NCBI GenBank assembly: GCA_045532715.1
Contig: JAZSGM010000113.1
Coordinates: 1-13,465 of the forward strand
Source of the DNA: RGIG2041 sp045532715
Lineage (GTDB): Bacteria > Bacillota > Clostridia > UBA1381 > UMGS1253
Length of the DNA stretch: 13,465 nucleotides
Direction of reading: 5' to 3'
A program made the position numbers and the translations under genes. The notes beneath the pieces were generated by a model, which saw only the letters and a program-made list of their open reading frames with translations, searched no databases and was not told the DNA's origin. Numbering within the stretch: position 1 is the stretch's first letter; each line of letters opens with the position of its first letter. Below are positions 1-5,854 of the stretch, in pieces.

Positions 1-9
1 GCTTCTAAA

Positions 10-38
10 AATATATGAAAGGGGTTTTTCAATTATGT
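10..38 (-). promoter_or_regulatory. Candidate SigE-type sporulation promoter reading off the left edge
   Basis: On the minus strand just after rqcP, ACATAAT (32-38) is followed 14 nt later by CATATATT (10-17). The B. subtilis SigE consensus is roughly KMATATT, 14-15 nt, CATACANT, so both boxes match with about one mismatch each. In B. subtilis the gene after yabO (rqcP) is yabP, a SigE-controlled sporulation gene, so the position is what synteny predicts. The downstream gene is outside the window, so this is inference from a short AT-rich match. Confidence 0.3.
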
Positions 39-280
39 CAGTCCAGTATTTTATACATCGCCGCCGCATCATTTTTTAAGACATGCTCTGCAATCTGCAG
101 CACTTCAGCGCGCAGTGTCTTCTCACCGAAGGTGATTTCAATTACATCACCGATTTTCACGGCATACGATGCCTTGCACACCTTACCGTTGACACTGATT
201 CTGCCCGTGTCACACGCCTCATTTGCCACGCCACGACGCTTAATGAGTCTGGAAACCTTCAAATACTTATCCAGGCGCAT
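38..280 (-). CDS. rqcP: RqcP (YabO), S4-domain RNA-binding protein of ribosome quality control
   Basis: 80-residue protein that is almost entirely one S4 RNA-binding domain. It begins MRLDKYLKVSRLIKRR and continues with GRISVNGK (residues 26-33) and a VKIGDVIEI strand, the characteristic YabO/RqcP pattern from end to end; B. subtilis RqcP is about 86 residues. In B. subtilis RqcP binds the stalled 50S subunit with RqcH and supports C-terminal alanine tailing of the trapped nascent chain. The start at 280 is chosen because AAAGGAG lies just upstream and the S4 homology begins here; the frame stays open to 337, but that arginine-rich extension lies partly in the terminator hairpin. It follows hup by 86 nt with an intrinsic terminator in between. 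The family call is secure; the biochemical role is known from B. subtilis. Confidence 0.9.
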   Translation of the reverse strand: MRLDKYLKVSRLIKRRGVANEACDTGRISVNGKVCKASYAVKIGDVIEITFGEKTLRAEVLQIAEHVLKNDAAAMYKILD

Positions 281-315
281 ATGCTTCTCCTTTCCGGACA
301 GGCACTCTGCCCGCC

Positions 316-350
316 TACGAAAACAACCCCGGCGCACGCGCCGGGGTTGT
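316..350 (-). terminator. Intrinsic terminator downstream of hup, upstream of rqcP
   Basis: A perfect 13-bp GC-rich stem (arms 323-335 and 338-350, ACAACCCCGGCGC and its complement), effectively closed by a short tetraloop. On the minus strand it is followed by TTGTTTTCG, a short U-tract. It starts 17 nt after the hup stop codon. The short U-tract suggests incomplete termination, leaving read-through for rqcP. Confidence 0.8.
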
Positions 351-366
351 CCTCATTATGCTGTAA

Positions 367-639
367 TTATTTAATCGCGTCTTTAAGAGCCTTACCAGCC
401 TTGAATGCCGGAACCTTGGAAGCCGGGATCTTGATCTCAGCCTTGGTCTGCGGGTTTCTGCCGATTCTTGCTTCTCTCTTTCTAACTTCGAATGTACCGA
501 AGCCAACGAGTTGTACCTTGTCACCCTTCTTCAGCGCGTCTGTGATGTTGTCAACGAGTGCACCCAGCACCTTTGCAGCGTCAGTCTTGGATACGCCTGC
601 AGCAGCAGCTACATTAGCAATAAGTTCAGCTTTGTTCAT
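367..639 (-). CDS. hup: HU-family nucleoid-associated DNA-binding protein
   Basis: 90-residue HU/IHF-family protein of exactly the usual HU length. It starts MNKAELI, has the GFGTF turn at residues 46-50, the DNA-intercalating beta-arm with RNPQT at 61-65 (proline 63 inserts between base pairs in known HU structures), and the C-terminal helix KVPAFKAGKALKDAIK. HU dimers bend and compact the chromosome without strong sequence specificity. A strong AGGAGGT ribosome binding site lies at about 647-653, consistent with high expression. It sits 84 nt after mazG; I found no convincing sigma-A promoter in that AT-rich gap, so it may be co-transcribed with mazG or use a promoter I could not identify. 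Insertion of hup between mazG and yabO is a gene order I recall from Clostridia. HU versus IHF is decided by the sequence type and the taxon. Confidence 0.97.
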   Translation of the reverse strand: MNKAELIANVAAAAGVSKTDAAKVLGALVDNITDALKKGDKVQLVGFGTFEVRKREARIGRNPQTKAEIKIPASKVPAFKAGKALKDAIK

Positions 640-723
640 AATATACTACCTCCTAAAAAAAATAATAACACCTTAATATTTCGATTTTGTTTTCAAAAAC
701 CCTTTTATTTCTATGATTTTTTT

Positions 724-1512
724 TTACTTTTTTTCGATTTTTGCGCGCTGCCACAGGCTTTCCAGGGTTTCCAAGGGCAAATTACACAAATTTTCACCAT
801 TTTCTTGTGCAATATGCTCTAAAACCGCAAAACGGTCGATAAACTTATCCGTTGCATGACGCAATGCTTCCTCCGCATCCGTATGCACAAATCTGGAAAT
901 ATTGACCGCCGTAAACAGCAAATCACCAAGCTCTTCATCAATGTCTTCCTGCTTACCTGAAGCAATTGCCGCCTCCAGCTCTGCCGTTTCTTCACGAAGC
1001 TTGTCCATAGCGCCGCTGACCTCCGGCCAGTCAAAGCCGACATTTTTCGCCTTTTTTTGCACCTTTGCCGCACGTGTCAGTGCCGGCAATGCAGAAATCA
1101 CATCCCGCATGGTTTCTGTGGTGGATTTAAGTCCCTTTTCCTTCTTTTTGTTTTCCTCCCACGTCTGCAGCGCCGAAGCGCCATCCGCTGCAACATCTGT
1201 ACCAAACACGTGCGTATGTCTGGAAATCAGCTTTTCGCAAATTTCATATAAAATATCGCCTAAATCAAACGCACCGCGCTCCCTGGCAATCTGTGCATGG
1301 AACACCACCTGCAGCAAAAGGTCACCCAATTCATTTGCAAACATGGCATCATCGCCTTTTTCCAGCGCATCAATTGCCTCATACGACTCTTCAATCATAC
1401 TTGCCTTGATGGAATCGTGCGTCTGTGCCGCATCCCATGGGCAGCCGCCCTTGCCGCGTAGTCTCTCCATAATCTGTACCAAATCTTCAATTGTATACAC
1501 TTTCTTTTCCAT
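724..1512 (-). CDS. mazG: MazG nucleoside triphosphate pyrophosphohydrolase (two MazG domains)
   Basis: 262-residue all-alpha NTP pyrophosphohydrolase that hydrolyses (d)NTPs to monophosphates and pyrophosphate, a house-cleaning role in E. coli. Two tandem MazG domains are visible. The first has GCPWD (23-27), the metal-binding EExxE at 41-45 and ExxD at 61-64. The second has EExxE at 174-178 and ExxD at 194-197. Length and architecture match E. coli MazG (263 residues). B. subtilis YabN, at the syntenic position, has an extra N-terminal tetrapyrrole-methylase-like domain that is absent here. The start at 1512 is chosen because GGAGGAAG is spaced correctly for this ATG; a TTG at 1530 is also in frame but would overlap the upstream stop. 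It lies 14 nt after the flippase gene, so the two are one operon. Confidence 0.94.
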   Translation of the reverse strand: MEKKVYTIEDLVQIMERLRGKGGCPWDAAQTHDSIKASMIEESYEAIDALEKGDDAMFANELGDLLLQVVFHAQIARERGAFDLGDILYEICEKLISRHTHVFGTDVAADGASALQTWEENKKKEKGLKSTTETMRDVISALPALTRAAKVQKKAKNVGFDWPEVSGAMDKLREETAELEAAIASGKQEDIDEELGDLLFTAVNISRFVHTDAEEALRHATDKFIDRFAVLEHIAQENGENLCNLPLETLESLWQRAKIEKK

Positions 1513-1526
1513 TATTCTTCCTCCAT

Positions 1527-3122
1527 TCAATGCAATTTACGCAAAATCCACTCGCCCTTCGGCAAAAGTGCAATATCCTCCGCAAGCACACCGCGCAGTA
1601 AAAACAGCACCGCAAAATACAAGACTGCGCCAATACCGATCGCGCCGACAAGCGCAAGGCTTTCTCCAAGCAGTCCGTCAAGCATATAATATACCCCATA
1701 AGCAGCTGTGCCCATCACAACGCCACTAAAAAGCGGTTTAAACAACATGGTGTCTGCCTTATAGCGCACGCCGGAAATTCTGCGAATTTCAATCAAATTC
1801 AAGATCATAACTGTCATATAGCATAAAAGCGTGCCGATTGGCGCACCGTAAATATGTACAGACGGTATGCGCACAAGCAGGAAATTCACAATCACTTTCA
1901 CTGCTGCCCCGATTGCCATAAACACAACCGGCTTCCACACGCGTCCGTACGCCTGCAAAATCGCGTTGCTGACCTGCACTATCGTGACAAAAGCAACCGC
2001 AATGCCCATAACATTCAACAAAAACGCGTGGTTGCCGTCATTATATACGAAAGTTAAAATCGGTTGCGCAAGAGCAGAAAGTCCAAGCGCACACGGCACG
2101 GAAATCAGCACCGTAATCCGCAAAGCGGAGGTCGCCGTCCGGTCCGCTGTCTTGCGATCTCCCACAGCCAAAGCAGCCGCAAGCGCCGGCACGACGCTGA
2201 CCGCAAGTGCCGCCACAACCGTCGGCGGCAGATTAAACATCGTCACAGCTCTTCCAAGATAGCCCGAAAGGCTGTAATACTGCTTCTCGCTAAAACCAAG
2301 TCCCTCCAGCAAATGAAAAATCATTGCCGTATCAATCAAAGAAGTCAGTGTAAACACAGACGCACCAAGCGTAATCGGAATTGCTGTCTTTAACAACTCC
2401 CGAAACAGTTCCGCTCCCCGTCGGGATGGACCGGCATCCGCTTTCGCAAGCTTTCGCGCGTTCTTCCGCACACGATGCCCGGTCAGTAAAATGCTCAAAA
2501 AGCCGAGCATAGCACCACAGCTGACGCCGCCGATGGCACCCGCCGCGCCATATTCCAGTGAAACAGGCACAAGCACGGATGCAAGCACCAGCCCGATACA
2601 AAGCTTACCGAGCGCCTCAGCAATTTCACTGACCGCCGTCGGCACCATATTGCCGTAGCCCTGCGTATAGCCGCGCCATGCTGACATCAGCGCCACAAAA
2701 AAGATACTCGGCGAAAGCGCACGGATGCTGCGCGCCGCATTCATTCCTGCCGCATCAGCATTCAACAGCGCCGCAAACACATCTGCCCCGAAAAACAGTA
2801 TGCAGGTTCCGAGCAGTCCTACTACAAGCATAAACAATGTTGCTACGGAAAAAATTTTCTCCGTTTCGCGATAGCAGCCGCGGGCAGTGGAAGCCGAAAC
2901 CATCCTGGAAATTGCCACCGGTAAACCCGCAGTAGAAATCACAAACATCCAATTATAAATATAGTACGCCGCATTATAAATTCCCATACCCGTCGTACCT
3001 AAAATCATACGGTCGAGCGGAATTTTATACAAGGCACCAAGCATTTTGATCAGTACGTGCGCCGCCGCAATGATTGCCGCACCGCGAACAAATGCCTTTC
3101 CGGTTTTATTTGGATCACGCAT
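1527..3122 (-). CDS. SpoVB/MurJ-like polysaccharide (lipid-linked sugar) flippase, YabM type
   Basis: 531-residue polytopic membrane protein of the MOP (MviN/MATE/Wzx) exporter superfamily with about 14 predicted hydrophobic segments. The N-terminus has the SpoVB/YabM pattern: a short polar leader, a first membrane helix followed by KMLGALYKIPLDRMIL, and then GMGIYNAAYYIYNW and STAGLPVAISRMVS. Family members flip lipid-linked precursors across the membrane: MurJ for lipid II, SpoVB for spore cortex synthesis. The neighbours mazG and rqcP match the B. subtilis yabM-yabN-yabO order, so it is a YabM-type paralogue rather than certainly the cortex-specific SpoVB. The start at 3122 has AAAGGAA upstream and a promoter at 3157-3185, making it the first gene of the leftward operon. 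The substrate cannot be read from sequence. Confidence 0.87.
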   Translation of the reverse strand: MRDPNKTGKAFVRGAAIIAAAHVLIKMLGALYKIPLDRMILGTTGMGIYNAAYYIYNWMFVISTAGLPVAISRMVSASTARGCYRETEKIFSVATLFMLVVGLLGTCILFFGADVFAALLNADAAGMNAARSIRALSPSIFFVALMSAWRGYTQGYGNMVPTAVSEIAEALGKLCIGLVLASVLVPVSLEYGAAGAIGGVSCGAMLGFLSILLTGHRVRKNARKLAKADAGPSRRGAELFRELLKTAIPITLGASVFTLTSLIDTAMIFHLLEGLGFSEKQYYSLSGYLGRAVTMFNLPPTVVAALAVSVVPALAAALAVGDRKTADRTATSALRITVLISVPCALGLSALAQPILTFVYNDGNHAFLLNVMGIAVAFVTIVQVSNAILQAYGRVWKPVVFMAIGAAVKVIVNFLLVRIPSVHIYGAPIGTLLCYMTVMILNLIEIRRISGVRYKADTMLFKPLFSGVVMGTAAYGVYYMLDGLLGESLALVGAIGIGAVLYFAVLFLLRGVLAEDIALLPKGEWILRKLH

Positions 3123-3156
3123 ATCAAAAATTCCTTTCGAAATTTTCCTTTTTTAT

Positions 3157-3185
3157 ATATTAGCACAAAACCCATATTTTTTAAA
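3157..3185 (-). promoter_or_regulatory. Sigma-A promoter of the flippase-mazG operon
   Basis: On the minus strand a -10 box TAATAT (3157-3162), preceded by TGC to give an extended -10 (TGnTAATAT), lies 17 nt from a -35 box TTTAAA (3180-3185). It is 35 nt upstream of the flippase start codon. The -35 matches TTGACA at four of six positions; the extended -10 compensates. Confidence 0.55.
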
Positions 3186-3276
3186 GACTTTGACAAAAAT
3201 TTTCTCGTTTATTTTTTGCAAGCGGGCCGATACTAACCATGTGTCCAAAATCCAACCGGAAGCGAAGGTGAAAAAA

Positions 3277-3456
3277 ATGAAAAAGATGGGCTTTATCAAA
3301 GGCATGATTGCCGGTGCGCTTGCCGGCGGTGCAGCGATGCTGCTGTTTGATCCGATTACGCCGCGCCAGCGCCGGAAAATGCGCCGTAGTGCAAACCGCA
3401 TGATGCACAATGTCGGCGACATGTTTGAAAGCATGAAATGCGACAGCTGTAATTAA
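3277..3456 (+). CDS. Small YtxH-like glycine-rich membrane protein
   Basis: 59-residue protein. A short basic N-terminus (MKKMGFIKG) is followed by one glycine/alanine-rich hydrophobic segment, GMIAGALAGGAAMLLF (about residues 9-24), then a proline and a strongly basic region PRQRRKMRRSANR (29-41) and a CDSC-containing tail. This organisation (small-residue transmembrane helix, proline, Arg/Lys-rich helix) is typical of short YtxH-domain proteins, whose role is not well defined. The ATG at 3277 has GAAGG 8 nt upstream; a GTG at 3268 is in frame but overlaps that site. A TTGACA at 3190-3195 could be a -35 box but no good -10 follows at normal spacing. It converges on the PII-like gene with a shared terminator. 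Family assignment is tentative. Confidence 0.65.
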   Translation: MKKMGFIKGMIAGALAGGAAMLLFDPITPRQRRKMRRSANRMMHNVGDMFESMKCDSCN

Positions 3457-3497
3457 AAGCATCCCGCGCTTCCGACCGGAACCGCGGGATGCTTTTA
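3454..3497. terminator. Shared bidirectional terminator with both stop codons in the stem
   Basis: Perfect 15-bp inverted repeat, TAAAAGCATCCCGCG at 3454-3468 and its complement at 3483-3497. Inside the loop a second small hairpin (TTCCG/CGGAA, 3470-3481) stacks on top. The TAA of the small membrane protein is the first three bases of the left arm, and the reverse-strand TAA of the PII-like gene is the last three bases of the right arm. Each strand shows a four-T run at the stem base, so U-tracts are short in both directions. Confidence 0.8.
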
Positions 3498-3824
3498 AAA
3501 CTTTATACCCTCCGTGTAGGAAACCGGCAATGCAAACAGTATACCACTCTCCGGTCCGTTTAAACTGCCGCAAACCCGATTAGCAACCTGCGAAATCACA
3601 CTGACCTTCTCATCCGGCACAACCGCAAATATTGTTTTTCCTTCCTCATGTCCCGGCGTTAGTATTAACCGCAATGACGCGGCAAAGGAATTTTCTTTCG
3701 GTAACGCATGCGCCATACCCTTGCTGTCCAGCACGGTTGCACCGCGGATTCCGTTTGCGGCGAGCGCGATTAAAAAATCGTCCAAAAGCTCCGTCTTACT
3801 GAGCACAAAAACTGCAAGCTGCAT
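3495..3824 (-). CDS. PII-like (GlnB-fold) small protein
   Basis: 109-residue soluble protein. The start MQLAVFVLSK looks like a first beta strand, followed by an amphipathic helix (TELLDDFLIALAANG) and a second strand (IRGATVLDSKGM). The C-terminal half has another strand-helix-strand unit (KTIFAVVPDEKVSVISQVANRV, then GILFALPV). This order, the IRGATVLDS motif and the length (GlnB about 112) resemble PII-superfamily sensors, and I recall proteins annotated this way in Clostridia. The region between the halves (about 37-63) is short and lacks a recognisable PII T-loop, so it is a PII-like protein rather than a true nitrogen regulator; no ligand is claimed. The start is set by AAGGAG upstream of the ATG at 3824. 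The frame is open upstream to 3986, but that stretch has no homology-like character. It diverges from the ABC operon. Confidence 0.65.
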   Translation of the reverse strand: MQLAVFVLSKTELLDDFLIALAANGIRGATVLDSKGMAHALPKENSFAASLRLILTPGHEEGKTIFAVVPDEKVSVISQVANRVCGSLNGPESGILFALPVSYTEGIKF

Positions 3825-3859
3825 TCCACAACACTCCTTGAATTTTATTTTCCGTTTAC

Positions 3860-3865
3860 AGTATA
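3860..3865 (-). promoter_or_regulatory. Candidate -10 box for the PII-like gene
   Basis: TATACT on the minus strand, 36 nt upstream of the PII-like start codon, is a good sigma-A -10. The hexamer 17 nt further upstream is TTTTAG, a poor -35, so this promoter may be weak or need an activator. It is the best candidate in the 269-nt divergent region between this gene and the ABC operon. Confidence 0.35.
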
Positions 3866-3939
3866 CCGCGTTTACCTGCACTCTAAAACCTATCATCGAA
3901 AAATTCACGATTTTTTTGCACCATATCAAATCCAAAAAC

Positions 3940-3952
3940 ACGATATTATCGT
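3940..3952. promoter_or_regulatory. 13-bp perfect dyad in the divergent PII-like/ABC region (possible operator)
   Basis: ACGATA-T-TATCGT is a perfect odd-centred dyad, 59 bp upstream of the ABC operon's -35 box and 75 bp upstream of the -10 of the PII-like gene. Its size suits a dimeric repressor or activator site. No second copy was seen in the window and the region is AT-rich, so chance occurrence is possible. Confidence 0.25.
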
Positions 3953-4010
3953 CATTTATGAGCTCTTTCCATTTGCCTTTCAACATTTTTTGACACCTTC
4001 CCGAAAAAGG

Positions 4011-4039
4011 TTGACTTTCCCTGCCTACGCGGGTATAAT
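4011..4039 (+). promoter_or_regulatory. Strong sigma-A promoter of the ABC exporter operon
   Basis: TTGACT (4011-4016), a 17-nt spacer, and a perfect TATAAT (4034-4039). Transcription should start near 4046, leaving a leader of about 48 nt before the ATG at 4094. This is one of the best core promoters in the window, so control of the operon, if any, probably comes from repression or from the leader hairpin. Confidence 0.8.
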
Positions 4040-4044
4040 GGACG

Positions 4045-4081
4045 CGAAAACGGCAGACAACACACTAAAACTGCTGTTTCG
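4045..4081 (+). promoter_or_regulatory. 5' leader hairpin abutting the ribosome binding site of the ABC operon
   Basis: CGAAA-A-CGGCAG (4045-4056) can pair with CTGCTGTTTCG (4071-4081) through 11 base pairs, including one G-U pair and one bulged A (4050), around a 14-nt loop. The 5' arm begins at the predicted transcript start and the 3' arm runs into the G-rich ribosome binding site (4081-4085). It could stabilise the 5' end of the mRNA or limit ribosome access. No U-tract follows, so it is not an intrinsic terminator. Confidence 0.4.
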
Positions 4082-4093
4082 GGGGTGTCTTAT

Positions 4094-5854
4094 ATGGCAC
4101 AGCTTAAATGGGTATTTCGATATATGAAGGGTTGTCGATGGCAATTTTTCCTCGGCGCATTTTTACAATTGTTTGTTTACTTACCGCTTCTGATTATCGT
4201 GCCAATCGTAGTATCGGATTTAATTGACCGGGCGTTTCTGGGCGGCGATGCTTCCGTCACCGTAAAATTACTTCTGATGTACGTTTGCATGCACGGTATC
4301 CGGGCGGTTTCTTCATTTTCGCACTATGTTTTGCAGGATATGGCAAGCGCACACGTACTCAAGTCATTCCGCATCGCACTCTATGATAAGCTGCAAAAGC
4401 TCCCCAATGCCTTTTACAGCTCTACACGCACGGGCGACATTATGATGCGCTTAACCGGTGACTTGGAAATGCTGCGTCACTTCTCCGCCTGGACTCTGCC
4501 ACAGCTTATGTACTGCATTTTGCTGTTCTCCGCCGGTATGTTCGTATATTTTTCCACGAACGCAGCCCTGACATGCATTATTCTGCTGGCAGTGCCGATC
4601 ATTGCCGTCACAGTAATGCATATGCGTAAGCAGTCTGCCGAAAGACACCATGCTTTGCGCGAAAAAGGCAGCGCACTCAATGCCTGCGCACAGGAAAATA
4701 TTGCTGCAAACCGCGTAGTCAAAGCCTTTGCCCGCGAGGATTTTGAGGAAGAAAAATTTAGTCTCTGCAACGAAGCATACCGCGACAGCGCCCTCGCCGC
4801 CGCGGAGGTCGGCGCAATTCACGGCCCGATTCTGGGTGCAATTGCAAGAACGATCAATATTTGTATTCTGGTCTTCGGCGGTATATTTGTCATTTATGGA
4901 AAAATGAGTGTCGGTGATTTGCTTTTGTTTTACAACTTAAGCTGGCTGATTTCTGACTCAACCAATCTCGTCGGCTCGGTAATCAACGAAACACAGAGAT
5001 TCTTTTCCTCTACGCAAAAGGTTTCACAGCTGTATTACGCAAGAAACGATATACAGAACAAACCGAATGCACTCAAAAAAGAGCCTGACGAAAACAGCGG
5101 TAAGGTTGTATTTGACCACGTGACCTTTAAATATGATAAACATATCGTACTCGATGACGTTTCCTTTGAAGCGCAGCCGGGGCAAACTATCGGCATTATG
5201 GGACCGACCGGCTCGGGCAAATCTACACTTGTGATGCTGCTTGCAAGATTTATGGATGCACAAAAGGGACGCGTTTTCATCGATGGTACAGACGTAAAAA
5301 ACTACGATTTGACCAGTCTGCGCCACCATATCAGCTACGCAATGCAGGACGTGTTCCTGTTTTCGGACTCTATTGCATCCAACATCTCCTACGGCGACCA
5401 AGCCTTAGAGCCTGAAGAAATTGCGCAATATGCAAAAATGGCAAGCGCCGACGGCTTTATCCGCCGCACCTCCGATGGGTACGACACCATCGTCGGTGAG
5501 CGAGGCGTCGGTCTGTCCGGCGGGCAGAAACAACGTATTTCCCTTGCGCGTGCACTCGCCTATGAAGCACCGATTTTAGTTTTAGATGACACAACCTCGG
5601 CGCTCGATATGGAAACAGAGCATTATATCCAGCAGCAGCTTGCCGCACGCAACAAAAGGCAAACGACCTTTATTGTCGCACAGCGTATCTCGTCTGTGAA
5701 GGATGCAGACAAAATCATCATCCTTGAGAACGGACGCATCACCGAATGCGGTACACACGAAGAGCTACTCAAAAATAAGGGCTATTACTACGATGTATTC
5801 TGCATCCAGCAGGGTATCGAAAACGAAAAGGCAAAGGAGGCGGAGATGCAATGA
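4094..5854 (+). CDS. Heterodimeric ABC exporter subunit with degenerate ATP site (TM287/BmrC-like)
   Basis: 586-residue half-transporter: an N-terminal six-helix ABC exporter membrane domain (about 1-310) and a C-terminal nucleotide-binding domain (about 335-575). Walker A is GPTGSGKST at 370-378, the signature LSGGQ at 474-478. Walker B ends in LVLDD, so Asp499 replaces the catalytic glutamate, and the H-loop histidine is Gln530 (VAQRISS). The same two substitutions mark the catalytically impaired subunit of heterodimeric exporters such as TM287/TM288. The partner is the next gene, overlapping by 4 nt (ATGA), so translation is probably coupled. The start at 4094 is favoured because GGGGGTG lies at the correct distance; GTG at 4085 is in frame but lies within that motif. 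Drugs, lipids or peptides are possible substrates; none can be deduced. Confidence 0.93.
   Translation: MAQLKWVFRYMKGCRWQFFLGAFLQLFVYLPLLIIVPIVVSDLIDRAFLGGDASVTVKLLLMYVCMHGIRAVSSFSHYVLQDMASAHVLKSFRIALYDKLQKLPNAFYSSTRTGDIMMRLTGDLEMLRHFSAWTLPQLMYCILLFSAGMFVYFSTNAALTCIILLAVPIIAVTVMHMRKQSAERHHALREKGSALNACAQENIAANRVVKAFAREDFEEEKFSLCNEAYRDSALAAAEVGAIHGPILGAIARTINICILVFGGIFVIYGKMSVGDLLLFYNLSWLISDSTNLVGSVINETQRFFSSTQKVSQLYYARNDIQNKPNALKKEPDENSGKVVFDHVTFKYDKHIVLDDVSFEAQPGQTIGIMGPTGSGKSTLVMLLARFMDAQKGRVFIDGTDVKNYDLTSLRHHISYAMQDVFLFSDSIASNISYGDQALEPEEIAQYAKMASADGFIRRTSDGYDTIVGERGVGLSGGQKQRISLARALAYEAPILVLDDTTSALDMETEHYIQQQLAARNKRQTTFIVAQRISSVKDADKIIILENGRITECGTHEELLKNKGYYYDVFCIQQGIENEKAKEAEMQ

Noticed and set aside
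83..676. 197-codon plus-strand open frame across rqcP and hup
   Set aside because: Antisense to two clear genes and running through the terminator hairpin; no recognisable domain.
640..723. Candidate hup promoter in the mazG-hup gap
   Set aside because: TTGAAA and several AT-rich hexamers are present but no pair has correct spacing. The region is simply AT-rich; no feature called.
902..1729. Long open frame (275 codons) on the plus strand opposite mazG and the end of the flippase gene
   Set aside because: It is antisense to two well-recognised genes, has a serine- and alanine-rich low-complexity composition typical of antisense frames, and shows no ribosome binding site or family motif.
3190..3195. 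Perfect TTGACA upstream of the small YtxH-like gene
   Set aside because: No acceptable -10 hexamer occurs 16-18 nt downstream (the sequence there is mostly T), so I did not call a promoter; the promoter of that gene remains unidentified.
3825..3986. Possible 54-residue N-terminal extension of the PII-like protein
   Set aside because: The extension is unlike any domain, crosses the candidate -10 box, and a good ribosome binding site precedes the internal ATG at 3824.
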